Shown in pieces: positions 1 through 11,147 of a DNA stretch of 64,000 nucleotides (within the stretch, counting starts at the first letter, position 1; each line of letters begins with the position of its first letter). Source of the DNA: Struthio camelus (Eukaryota > Chordata > Aves > Struthioniformes > Struthionidae); NCBI RefSeq assembly GCF_040807025.1, contig NC_090942.1:82255987-82319986 (forward strand). The letters run 5' to 3'. The notes under the pieces were generated by a model. That model was not told the origin of the DNA and ran no database searches. It worked only from the letters and a program-made list of their open reading frames with translations. The translations under genes were made by a program, and so were the position numbers.

Positions 1-3000
1 TGCAGAGACATGAAATAGAGCAATGCAAGAAGTGGAAAGAAAAATGATCTATTTACAGACATTTTTTACCTGTTAGTATTGAAAACTGTAGACATTTTAA
101 GTGAGTACAATAAAGCACCAGATCTTCTCTGTTTTGTCTCAGAATTGCAAAAGCAGACTGACCTAATAGCCTGAATGAGGAATTGGTTACTAATACCCCC
201 CAGGTGTCATGTCGATGGCTTTCCATCACCACTCCCGTGAGCCCAGCCTGAATCAGAGGAGCCTTGGAGCAGCTCATAGCTCACACTGGGGGCTGATCAG
301 GTCACAGGACTGAGCCATTGGCAAAGTAGTGTACAGCCACTTTTTCTTATTATTACTGGGAAAAGAGTTGATCTTACTGGGAACAGAGTTCTGCTGCAGT
401 CAATGATTTACTCTGACATGCTTGTGTGTTTCCGTGTTCTTTCAACTATAAGAGGATGAAAGAAGGAAAGACTAAGCAGGGTAAGTTTCTTAACACAGTT
501 ATGGTGACTAACAGTCTGAAAACTTGAAATATATCAAAGTAGCTCTTCTTCATTCCTCCAGTGCGGTGACAAAATGGAAAATGTGGATACATACTGGAAA
601 ATTCAGCATATGAGGCGGGATACTTTTTCCTTATGTCTTGCCCTAGTTTTCTGTTTGAGAGACGCAGATCTTATAAAATGTAGTTTTAGCGGCAGTAATG
701 CGCACAAACACCCCCCCACCCCCACCCCGCAATGTGCTTATACATGCACATTCACGTTAGGAAGGGTTCATTCCAATATTTTGCTGCTAATGAAGGATTT
801 TCATTAGTGCATGCATAGAACTTACCCTGCAGTTGCCACTGGGCAAAAGTATCTTCAATTTCTCTGCAGTTTTGCTTAAAGGAAACATGCCCACAATGCG
901 TAGAATGGCCTTAGCCATGCCCTTTAAAATCCAGATGTGTACTCTAGTGTAGAAGTGTGTTGTGTAAGGTGCAGAGGTACTCACCTGTGTTGTCAGAGTA
1001 CAGGATCCAGCCCTTGGAAAAGGACAGCCCATGGCATATGTGTTGGAAACCTTTCTGTTGGATTGCTAACTCGTTTGGAAGGAGGGGCATGGAGACGGTT
1101 AGATCATAGATATTTTCCACAGTAAATTAGTTAACACTAACTATAGGAAAAAATTATTTTATTTGTAAGGAGAAGAGTCCAGGAAACTGATTAAAAGAGA
1201 GAGCTCTAGGGGGTATATTTTCAAAGAATTGTGTGGGAAGTTCTGTGTATAACTTCCACTGGAGTCAATGTCCAGAGATTCATCTTGGTGGATGGGTGAT
1301 AAGAGACCATCTCTCGGCATGGTCACCTTTGCCTGGGTGAAGGCTGAAACCAATGTCTTACCATGTGATGACTGCATTCATAGCCTAAGTAAAAGAACTG
1401 GAATAAGCAACCATGCAAAAAGGGACATTATAATAAGGTTTTGCCCTTCCACAGCACCCTTTCAGTGGTAGATTTCAGAATATTTTAGAAATATGGGCAG
1501 GTCTGACCTTGTTTTGAGTAATAACTGGAATGAAGGTGTAAAGTGACTTGCGCGAGATGTTGCAGTGTTGCTGCTGTCAAAATTTTGGGAGAACATGAGT
1601 GCCTCTTCCCATGTTTGTTCATGAGTCATTTAGTCAGCATGGGTGATGGTCTCAGTAATCTGATGGTCTCTGTGTAGTCTGTAATGAGTATGTTGTTCAC
1701 AGGACCTTATTCCTCATGCTGGTGGTTTCCACTTTATGATAGGGTGAGGGTGTGATGCTTGAAAGGTAGTTTGCGCTGCTTCTACTTGTGTTGTAGCTAT
1801 TCTGCAATTGAATAAAGACCTTCAGTCTCCAGAAGTATTATTCCAGTACCTTTCCTCAGCACAACATTATGGCAAAATAACAAAATGTTTAAACTTTCAA
1901 ATACTATAACTAAATACCAACAGCATTCCCCTGCTTTCTGGATTACTGCAGGACAGTCAAGTTCTCTCTGGTGGCTCAGGAGATGATGGGCTCTTACTCA
2001 TAGGGGAACATACACGCTTACCGCACTGCAGGTATTGGGAACAGTGCTGTCTACATGTTGAGATTGTGAATGCCTAAAACAAAGCTAAATAGTTCCTGTG
2101 CTTGAAATCCCTTCCTTGAGAGCATGAAGCTTCAGTCGTTTCATGTTATGGGTGTAAATTATGTTGGCCTTTTTTTGCATGTGTCCTGAATACCAAATGA
2201 ATGTCTTTATTTGCAAAGGATGTGAAACAAACTCTGCAAGTGGAACTTTACTGCTACTAAACTGCTACTGCCAAGCATGCAGACCTTAAAAAGGGCCTGT
2301 TACTGAGGTGCAGCAGCAGGGTAGCTGCTGTGAAGAACTGTCATCATATGATGTTTCTTAACAACTTTTAAGTTCTGTAGTAAGCATGTCAATTACTTTA
2401 GGACCAGAACACCTGTGGGGTGCCAAATATCTGTTCCCCTTTGAGGTCTTGGTCTACCTTGAAATGGGCTGTGACAATGTTTCTGGATGTGTCAGCTGGA
2501 GCTAAGAAGCAGGATGACTTCACAGTGCATTTCCAAGGCAGTTGCCTATGTCCTAGTATGACAACCTGATGTCATTTCTTTGAATTTCTGCCTCACTTTT
2601 AATCTCTCCAGCTGAAAATTTGCAAACTGCCTTCTGGAAAATTTTGGCCAAAACAGTCCAATCATTTTTAAAAGCAAAACAAAACAAAAAGAAGATATTA
2701 TTTTGACCGTATTAAAAATATTCTGGAAACTTTTCTGAGAAGCTTTAGCACCTCTGTGACTTGGGGAGGAAAATGGAAATTTGGAAGGTCATACTCTCTG
2801 AAAAATCACACTCCTTCAATGAAGGCTCTCTTACTGTTTCATCAGCAAAAGCCTTCATCACTGAGTAAGCTTAGGCTGTTGTGCATGACTGAATTATGAG
2901 TGCACATGGCTTACCGGATAACCAAACGTACCCCATCACCTTCCAGCTCCTGCGTTCTGCCAGGCTATGCATCAGCCCTGCTATCTGAGCAGGCTCATGC

Positions 3001-6000
3001 ACAAAGGCTATAAGGGCAGAGCCCAACTTCCCGGTAATGCCTGCCTAACCAGGAGTTTGGGAAAAGTAACTTAAATACGGCTGTGCATAGCAAGTGCAAG
3101 CAGGAAGACTCACCATTGTACTCTGACTTGTTTTCTTGCTGGCAGGTGGGTAGAGAGCAGAAGAAAGTGGGTCTGAACACTGAGAGAAGAGAATAACCAG
3201 GTAGGAGAAAAGCTGGGATGAAGAATTTGGAGAAAGACAAAAGCAGTGCATGTGAGCCAGTCTAGGGAAACAGGTAAAGGGCACTGACGTGGGTAAAGCA
3301 GGACCTGGGATCAGATGGGTAAAGAAAAGGAAAGCTGGAGTGTGACTGGTGATGGTGAGGAGCAGGAGAAACAGAGTTCAAGGGATTTTGGGCGTGGAGA
3401 GAGAAGGAGGAGGAGGAGAGAGACCACAGCAGGAATGGTAAGAGCAGAGACAGTGAGCCACGGAGAGGGCAAGGAGGCTCACATTGGATGAAATGCCAAA
3501 AGCTGGATCTGGTGTGGCAGAGAAGAAGGACTGAGGCAGAGATGGGGAACCAAAGGTGGAGAGAGAGTGTGGGGAGGGAGAGGGAAGAGAAAATAGGTGG
3601 AGAAATAAGAACAGGAACAGGTGTTCATGTAACCTTAGCCTTGACTGCAAAGTGTAAGCAGAGAGACCAGATGAAAATTACACTAGCAACCTTCCTTCTG
3701 GTACTTCCAAGCTATTGCATTGCCTTTGTAACCCTAATGCTGTCCATTTCAGGTGTGTTTAGGTGTGCCTATGTGCAACGTACAACGTTAAGTGTGCAGA
3801 CATGCATTAGTGTAAAGTGCAGCCCTTACATCTTTCAAGACGTCATATAACATAAAAGTTGAAGTTCTAACATTAATTTTTTCTCCGATGCAATGAACAT
3901 ACCTTACAGTTAGTGTGTGATTTGAAGTACATAAGAAAAGATCAGGATAAGTCCAGATTAGTGCAGGGTCTCTGAGACATCTTACAGATAAAGTTAAATA
4001 ATTGGATTTGAACTGTTTGGGAAATTGAAGTCTCTGGAATATTTTTGTCTCCCATAGTTAGGAAGACAAAGATGATGTAGCTGGTCTCAGAAATAGGGCT
4101 TTTCAGGATTTATTTTCCTGGGAACTGGGAGCTCAAAAAAATTTGCATTTAGCTTTGCAGAGTAAAATCCAATGGTCTGCAGCAGTGTCTTTCAAAGTGT
4201 AGTCTGTTAACTACAGGATCCATAAATAGCTTTTATGAGGCCTGTAATGTTCTGTAAGAAATATGGGACTATTGCTTAAATTTGCTATAATAGTAAATTT
4301 TATAAAAGTCTATAAATGGGAAAAAAATTGCAAGCCCTTAATGGACAGTGTACAGATTTGGGGGAGACTGAAGGCACTTCAGAACTGGGCCTTATTTGAT
4401 GAAGTGGCCAGTTTTGTAAAGCCAAGGGTGAGCATTTGGATATGTGTTTTTGGTTTATGCTCTCTGTGCTCTTTTCTGCCAAGAATCATTCTTTCCAATT
4501 AGGATAAACTGCCTCTGCCCATTGCAGCTTTAGATTTTCATTCCACCTGGGATATACTGGTAATGCTGAGATACAAAATCATCTTCTGAATGTATTGCAG
4601 CTAAATTCAGTTGTATAAATCCAAGAACTAGCTGGATACTATAAATAGGCAGGATGTGCAAGGAAGCCAAGATGAAAATGTGCAGCAACTATGGCTTTCT
4701 CTTTAATGCAACCCTGAAGTTGTGCTACTTTTCATCACGTATGATACCTTTTATCTGAGTAGAAAACAAAGTATGCTTGTTCTTGGTGGTTATAATATTT
4801 AACTGAACATAACGAAGCATTGAATTTCACACTTCAGAGAAGTGGATGAGGGAGAATGGGTACGTTTTTCTCAAATTTTGTTGCTTCGAGTGTTTTCTTA
4901 GAGGTAGTTTTCTACAAGATTGGGTAGGGAGAGCAGAAAGACATCTGTTTCATATTATATGATGGCTGTACTTTGGCAATGGAAAAAGATGGCACTTAAA
5001 AAAAAAAAAAGGAATGAAGAATAAAAAGAGAAGCTTGGCAACTACAGAATGGAGCAACAATTACAAGAACTATCTTAAAATTCTCAGGATTCATAATGTA
5101 TTTTTCCACGCATGCATTTTTGTAATATTGCTGATGATGAAGGAATGGGGGGGGGTGGGAAATTCTGTAGGACTTTAGCAGGTACAGATGTCTTTGTGAA
5201 ACAACCTCCTTTCCTCAGATTGCACCCCCCCTCAGCAGCCATTGTGATTAACATGTGGGCAGTAGCCAAGGAGAATGTGTCAGCATAGGGGGTAGGAAGC
5301 AGAGTTCATGTTCACTTCAAAAAAGTAATAATTTTCTTCTATTGTTTTCTATTTTCTATTCTTTCTATTGTTTTCTATTGTTTTCTTCAGCCAGTGGCCA
5401 CCAAATAATCAAGATGGTCTCCTCTTTAACTGCCATTGACTCTGTGTGTAAGGTCAGAATTAAAATTAATGCAAATGCTTTTCAGAAACAGAGCAATATG
5501 CGGCATCTTTAGAGTGGAAGAGGGGAAAAGTAGTTCATGTGATGTAACAGTACCTGTTGGTGTGTCACCTATTGCAATTTCTGATTTTTTTTTTCTGTTT
5601 TTATATAATCACCTAGTAAATGCTCTCTTTTTTTTTCTCATCATAAGGTGGCCCCAAAGTACAAAGAGCTCAGACTCTCTGCTCATATGGTAGACATTTT
5701 CATCTTCTAGTGAAGCTAGTGAGAGCGGAGGATACTGAGCATCTGTCCGTTTCTGAACAAGGCTATGGGGTGTGACATGTGAGCACCTTCCAAGAGTGCA
5801 GTAAATGATGCAGCCCCTGGGACTTGTTTTCACATCGTCTCATTTGGAAAGTGGAACGCTTCAGCCTTTGCAGGGTTGGGGACTGGAAAGGCTGGGAATC
5901 ATGTTTTTCCTGCAACAGAGTCTAAGCTACATGGCAGTACCTCCAGGTTGTTCAGCAACTCAGCTGCCCTGAAATAGAACACTGGAACAAAATATGTTCT

Positions 6001-6169
6001 GAGTGACTTTTAACTAAAAGCTAATGTGAAAATGTGGGAGTCTGAACCAATGTAAACATATTAAATTTAAAACCATTTTCAAATGTAGTGAATAAAAAAA
6101 TGGTGTTGCTGCTCTTGAAACTCCTAAAGGACACATTTCTCCTTCTGAGTCATGATTTAATTAGATTAT
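1..6169. other. Downstream flank of PTHLH, no gene recognised
   Basis: No convincing coding exon on either strand. Low-complexity items: a C-rich run at about 710-728, purine-rich sequence at 3,395-3,425 and 3,560-3,610, a G-run near 5,147-5,157 and a TTTTCTATTG repeat at 5,335-5,388. The short open frames have no family resemblance I can see. Confidence 0.7.
5335..5388 (+). repeat. TTTTCTATTG-type short tandem repeat
   Basis: Imperfect copies of a 10-base T-rich unit (TTTTCTATTG, with shorter variants) repeated about five times. Confidence 0.85.
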
Positions 6170-6171
6170 GT

Positions 6172-6177
6172 TTTATT
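6172..6177 (-). terminator. Candidate distal poly(A) signal AATAAA (PTHLH)
   Basis: AATAAA on the minus strand about 460 bases after the stop, followed by a T/GT-containing stretch. It would retain all AU-rich elements. The choice between this and the proximal signal cannot be made from sequence. Confidence 0.45.
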
Positions 6178-6522
6178 AGACATTCTTTACAAATTTTAAA
6201 ATACTGCTATTTTACATGCACAAAGGAAAATCAGTTTGAACAATTGTATGTAGGCATTCATTGAAGTCAACCACAAAACAGGAACATTTTATGTCAGTTA
6301 TCAATGTACTCGATATGTATATCTAAAGTGCATTATGTTACAAAAAATACAGAAAGTCAGCAGCACCAAGATACTTTCACAAAATAAATACACCAGTCAA
6401 CAAAATAAATTATGGTAAATGTGACAATAATAATTGTCTTAGCCTTAGCCAAAAAAAAAAAAAAAAAGGAAAATTCACAATAACCAAATGTGCAGTTTCA
6501 GAGAGCAATGGGGGGAAAAGGT

Positions 6523-6528
6523 TTTATT
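6523..6528 (-). terminator. Candidate proximal poly(A) signal AATAAA (PTHLH)
   Basis: AATAAA on the minus strand about 110 bases after the distal-exon stop, with T-rich sequence downstream. Use of this site would give a 3'UTR without the AU-rich nonamer. Confidence 0.45.
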
Positions 6529-6634
6529 CTTAGCATTTACAATATTTACAGGTAATAAATATTTTAATACTTCCCATATGTTCACTATTACAGAATACTG
6601 CAATATGTCTTCCAAAGGTCTCTTGCCGAAAATG

Positions 6635-6644
6635 TCAGCGCCTC
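6635..6644 (-). CDS. PTHLH: PTHLH distal exon, C-terminus of the 141-residue form
   Basis: The main exon ends at 10,725 with a consensus donor (TTTAAG, then GTAATT). The only matching coding piece I recognise begins at 6,644 after a strong acceptor (TTTTCTCTTCTTTGCAG). Joining them reads AG/G AGG CGC TGA, so Arg139-Arg140-Arg141-stop. The mammalian 141-residue isoform also adds two residues after Arg139 (Arg-His), so position, phase and length agree exactly. The spliced CDS is 534 nt, or 177 residues plus stop. The ten coding bases are followed by a long AT-rich 3'UTR. The call rests on the splice signals and frame. A cDNA read would settle it. Confidence 0.82.
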
Positions 6645-9600
6645 CTGCAAAGAAGAGAAAAGGATAGAAAAAAAATATAAAAAAAATAATTTTCACTTCA
6701 AACACGTGAACATACAGTTAATGGTAAGATTGTCACAGATAATAAGGGGTACTTTGCTACTAGCAAGTCTAGTTTGACAGCAAAAGGTATTAGACATCTT
6801 TTTAAAATCTCTACTATATTGCTTTAAATCAAATTGCTAGCAGTATGAAGGTCTACAGTCGGTCATGAAACCGAGGCCATATATTCCACTGCATTGTCCT
6901 CTCAGAAAAATTGGAAGAGACTTTGGCTTTTCTTCAGACCTTATGCAAGAAGATTCCTGAGTGCTATGGGTAGGAAGAGTATAGCAATCTGTAACAAATA
7001 CATCAAGCTCCAAAAGAAAAATATAGTGGGAGAAATGAGAAATTTGGTTTTAAGGTAGGAAAATGAAAATGCTTATTTCCGCTCCATGGCACTCATGTGC
7101 CTGTTGCGTTACTTGCCTGGGTGTGAAGCCAGGCTTCCAATTAAACCTCTCCTATGGTGGTCCTTTGGGCTATCTTCCCTAGTATAGACCACCCATTAGA
7201 TAAAGGGCTATTTATTTTAGAGGTATACTGTCCTGACATGTACATGAATTTTTCTTCAGTAAAGTCTGCTCAGGTCTCCAGCTGATGCTTGACTGACTAT
7301 TTCTCTTATTTCTTGAATGAATGAAAACCCTACAGTCCTGTAACTTTGTCTCTGTGAGCCAAAAAGCTTGATCCTGAAAGAAAGAAAGTGTCTCATGTTA
7401 AGTTCTGACTATTTGCAACTCCTGTGGTGCTCAGCTGAAGCTGAAACATTCAGCATCTTCCTGTATACACTCCTAAGATCTGGAAGTTTTCTAAGGGTCA
7501 CTAACAGACTGGTGTAAATTCTGTAATCCTCACTTCCTTGTGAATTCATGAGAACAAAAGCAGGATCTGCTCCCATCCTGTCAGTATATTACTTACATTA
7601 CAGTATTATATTTTAAATTATTTTCTAGCTGTGCTATAGGAAATGCTGAAGGGCTGGGCTTTTTCCCCTTCTATCACTGTGTGCGGTACATTTCTCTAAT
7701 GTATGCTGGTTTCCTTGGAAACGGCTATGAGGTGGAATGGGAAGCTATAGCATAGAGTATGATTTGCTATGTTGCTGGCCTGGTCAGCAAAGCTGTAGGT
7801 GGTGGTCCACATTGCGGACATGTGTGGGTGTGAGACACAAAAAGGCCAACTTCTTGAGAATTTAAGGATTTCTTAATGTGCATATTGAAAGTGAGCCTGC
7901 ATTTAACATTAGGGAGTCTACTAATTTGAAAGATTTTCCAGGAAATTAGGTAATAATGGTTTAATTGAATGGGAATGGGAATATAGTTGGAATGTCCGTG
8001 AGAAAGAATCGTTTAAGTGCCTGGAATGGAAAGGTTAGCATGAAGCCGCTTAATAATTAACTAGCGATACTGATATTCAGGGTATATTACAGTATGTGTA
8101 ACGATGGTCACACAATTCATACAGCACGACTGTGTATGTGAGTCTGTACTACACAGGCCTGTTTTCAAGACAATGACATTTTCACTCTGGTTTGGATTAA
8201 GGCTTTATTGTAGAGTTTGAGCTAAACCACAGCTTGAGAAGGGCCTCCATGTCACCAATAACTTGCAAGCTTCTTTCTGTGATTCTGGTCCCAGATACTG
8301 CAAGAACAGCTACTTTTATGTGATACATTCTGTAAGAACTCAAAAGGTCTAGAGAGTAGGTCATTTTCAGTCTTTGTTCTGACCTGAGCCCAAGATTTTG
8401 GGATGGTGGTGGGAATTGGCATGAGGATTTTAGTTTAGCCTGCTGAACAGGAAGGAAGCAAAGCGATGCTGTGAAAAGCAGACTCAGAGTTTATCTTTGC
8501 ACTTCCTCAACATCTGTCTTGCTACATTACGCATATCCATTTCTCCACCATAATGCAGTAGTGGTTCTTCTGAGCTGCAGCTAGCTTTAGAGGTGCTACA
8601 AAAGCAGCTTCTGTTGATGCAACATATGGATAACCTGACTGGATATGCCTTCCTCGTCCCCAGCCTGCAGATAGAGAAGAAGTTCCTGATTCCTCTCCAG
8701 ACAGCTGAGGAATGAATCTCATTCAGATGTGGTCAACCCAGCTAAAAAGTGCTAGCCCACCTTGTCCCAACAATAGCATAGAAAACTGCATTGAACCTGA
8801 CTCTTCCTCTCTAAAACACCCAATGGGCAGCTGGCACTTGTCTTCATTTAAATTTTAGGAATAATACCTTTTTGCTATTCTGCTTCTGGTTTACTAGAAT
8901 ATGTATAGCCTCATATACTAGCAGTTTCCTAAGAGCTGAATTTGCACATTATGCTCTGTACTTGGGAAGCAGGAATTTTGTATTCCTCTTTTATGATTTC
9001 TCTTTGTTTAATCTTCTTCAATTAAATCAATTAAGTTCAATTAAAGTCCCTTTAGGAAACTGTCTCTCCCCCGGAGTAAAACTGTAACTTGGGCAATAAT
9101 GTCAGGGGGGTAAAGTTAAGTCTGGCTGGACTGTAAGGCTGACTGCCTTTAGCCATCCAAATGTGTTTGAAACAAAGTCTAAAGGAGGAAAATCTAGAGG
9201 ATTGTTATTTGTAGTTCATTTACAGATCCCATTGGATATACAACTAAAGAAATAATAGTCATAAAAATAAATAAGTAGCATTTCCCCTACATTTAAGATT
9301 TCTGCCTGCTGAAGACAGGAGCTATTTGTTCACCAGCACAATTTCTTAACCTCTGTTGAAACTTCAGGCATCTCCTGACAGAAGTCCCAGAACGTGCCTT
9401 TCCTAACACTGAATCAAAACTAGCCTCCGTTACCTCACCACTCACTGCTAAAGTTACACTAACTGGTTTATGGTCAGGAACTCTGAATGCTTTCCAGTGA
9501 GGCTGAGAGCTCAATGCCAGTATCTCCTGTAGATGCCAGCAGAAGTTGAGGTGGTGCAGCACATTGCAAACTGCGGGCCCGTAAAGCTTAACTTAAGAAT

Positions 9601-10724
9601 GAATTTTAGTAAATTCCATAGCTGGCATCTCTTCCTAAGGGATTTATTGTGAGCAAAGGGCCTTTCTATGAAGTCTCTATTCAGCCAAAGTGGAAGGGAG
9701 GAGAGAAAAGGAGGTGGGTGGCTGCTGTTGGAAATGAAAACTTTTGAGGAGAATTGAGGGATGGACTTCTTTGGCTTTGTCTCCAGGTGTTCAGACGTCC
9801 ATTCCAACTGAGATGACTGCAAGTGGATGAGTCACTGGGGGCACCTAGTCTTCAGACTCCAGCTCACCACTACCCTGAAAACCCTTCATTGTCATACATG
9901 AGGAAAGCACGTCTCTCCAAAAGCAATGCTCAACATTTTTCAGCAGCAACGTAATTGTTTCACGAGCTGGCAAAAAGATGGAGCTGTATTAAAAAGTCCT
10001 AATGGCAGGGAAAATTTTATGGCAAAAGGCTGGTCTGCGTTGTTTGCAGATATTACTAAGAGAGAAATTTTCCGTGTTCTCCCCTAAGGTTAAACAGTAA
10101 AATGAAAAACTGTAAAGTAAGGGTAGGAAAGTTGCCAAAAAGTGGGGTGTTGAGAGGGAGGAAAGAAAACTTCGCCATTTTATAGATGCAGAGCTTTAAA
10201 GAGCTTTAAATAAAACTCAAAGCTTTCAATCTGCTGAGGCCCAAATGTGGGACCAAGATCTGAAGTGAGAGACACTACATAAAAACAGCATAGGAGATTT
10301 TTAAAGGCTATGATGTGCATTCTTTTAGCAGAAAAAACTATATTTTGCCTAAAAACTCAGTTTCAAGAAGCTCATTTTGGCCGTAAGTAGTTTCCTCTGA
10401 TTGCTGGTCATAGGAAAGGAAGACAAGATTGTCTTGGAAGAGGGAGGGCCATGAGGTTTTCCCTGCTGCGTCAGTGAGTGGCCGCGTGGCCAGAAGTAAA
10501 ATGTTTACTTTCTGGCATGAAATTTCACAGTGCAAAATGGAAAGGATACTTACCTTCAGAAAGTATTTTGAGTCTGTGCACTGCTTGAAAAGTTATATGC
10601 CCAGTTATTAGCATAAAGGTGTGCTAGTGCACCAGGATTGAGTGAGGCTGTGACCTCATGCACAGGAATGTAACAATTTCATTAAATATACAGTATCCCC
10701 CTGGAAAGGATATAGTAGAATTAC
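6645..10724 (-). other. PTHLH intron between main and distal exons
   Basis: A 4.1-kb GT-AG intron. Its start doubles as the 3'UTR of the 139-residue form if the donor is not used. I recognise no coding exon in it, including no equivalent of the mammalian 173-residue tail exon. A short tandem repeat of GAGCTTTAAA lies at 10,191-10,212. The rest is unremarkable AT-rich sequence. Confidence 0.75.
9643..9648 (-). terminator. Possible poly(A) signal for the 139-residue read-through transcript
   Basis: AATAAA on the minus strand, about 1.07 kb past the read-through stop at 10,721. A transcript that ignores the donor at 10,724 needs a 3' end in this intron. This is the first canonical hexamer I noticed, but I see no strong supporting element. 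Confidence 0.25.
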
Positions 10725-11147
10725 CTTAAAGTGTGATCATGTGTAGTAGCAGAGGTGTCCAAGAGTGGGGTCTCTGTCATGCCACTTCCATACATGCCAG
10801 AATTTATCCAAGCTGAACGGGCTCGCCTCTTTTTCTTCTCTTGTTCCTTACGTTTTCCAGGCTTTGCTTTCTTTTTCTTTCCTGATACCTTCAGGGGCTG
10901 CTCCTTGTAGGTCTGGGATTTGTTTGTCTCCTGAGTTAAGTATCTACCCTCATCGTCACTGCCAAATCGTACAGGGTAGTTCTTTGTGTTGGTAGCAGGC
11001 TTAGGGTTAGGCGAAACCTCTGAAGTCGCGCGGATTTCTGCAGTGTTGACACCTTCAATTAAATTTTGAAGGAAGATTCTTCTTCGTAAGTCTTGGATCG
11101 ACTTGCCTTTGTCATGCAACAGCTGATGCTCTGATACAGCCCTTTTG
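10721..11147 (-). CDS. PTHLH: PTHLH main coding exon: mature PTHrP 1-139
   Basis: This exon encodes the rest of Leu34, Lys35-Arg36 and the mature hormone. The acceptor is TCTTTCTTTAG at 11,148. The mature chain starts [20 protein letters not shown]. Residues 1-34 are the PTH1R-binding region. Residues 35-84 are the very conserved mid-region ([27 protein letters not shown]). Residues 88-106 are the Lys/Arg-rich segment ([17 protein letters not shown]), known in the family as a nuclear localisation and convertase-processing region. The osteostatin-like motif follows at 107-111, here ARSAW instead of TRSAW. The C-terminal tail 112-139 is diverged, ending THDHTLR. Reading through the donor gives AGG TAA, so Arg139 and the stop at 10,723-10,721. 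Exon 1 plus this exon make 528 nt, or 175 residues plus stop, as in the mammalian 139-residue form. Confidence 0.97.

Larger units (their letters stand above)
6170..6634 (-). other. PTHLH: PTHLH 3'UTR of the distal exon, AU-rich
   Basis: This is AT-rich sequence after the TGA at 6,637-6,635. On the minus strand it holds several ATTTA pentamers, including a TATTTATTT nonamer at 6,390-6,382 and further copies near 6,410-6,420. Such AU-rich elements are known to make PTHrP mRNA short-lived in mammals. The 3' boundary is set by the poly(A) signal at 6,177-6,172 and is approximate. No other reading frame here looks real. Confidence 0.6.

Noticed and set aside
3378..3850. Overlapping 90- and 120-codon frames on opposite strands
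   Set aside because: They cover a GGA-rich low-complexity stretch, with no splice context or recognisable domain.
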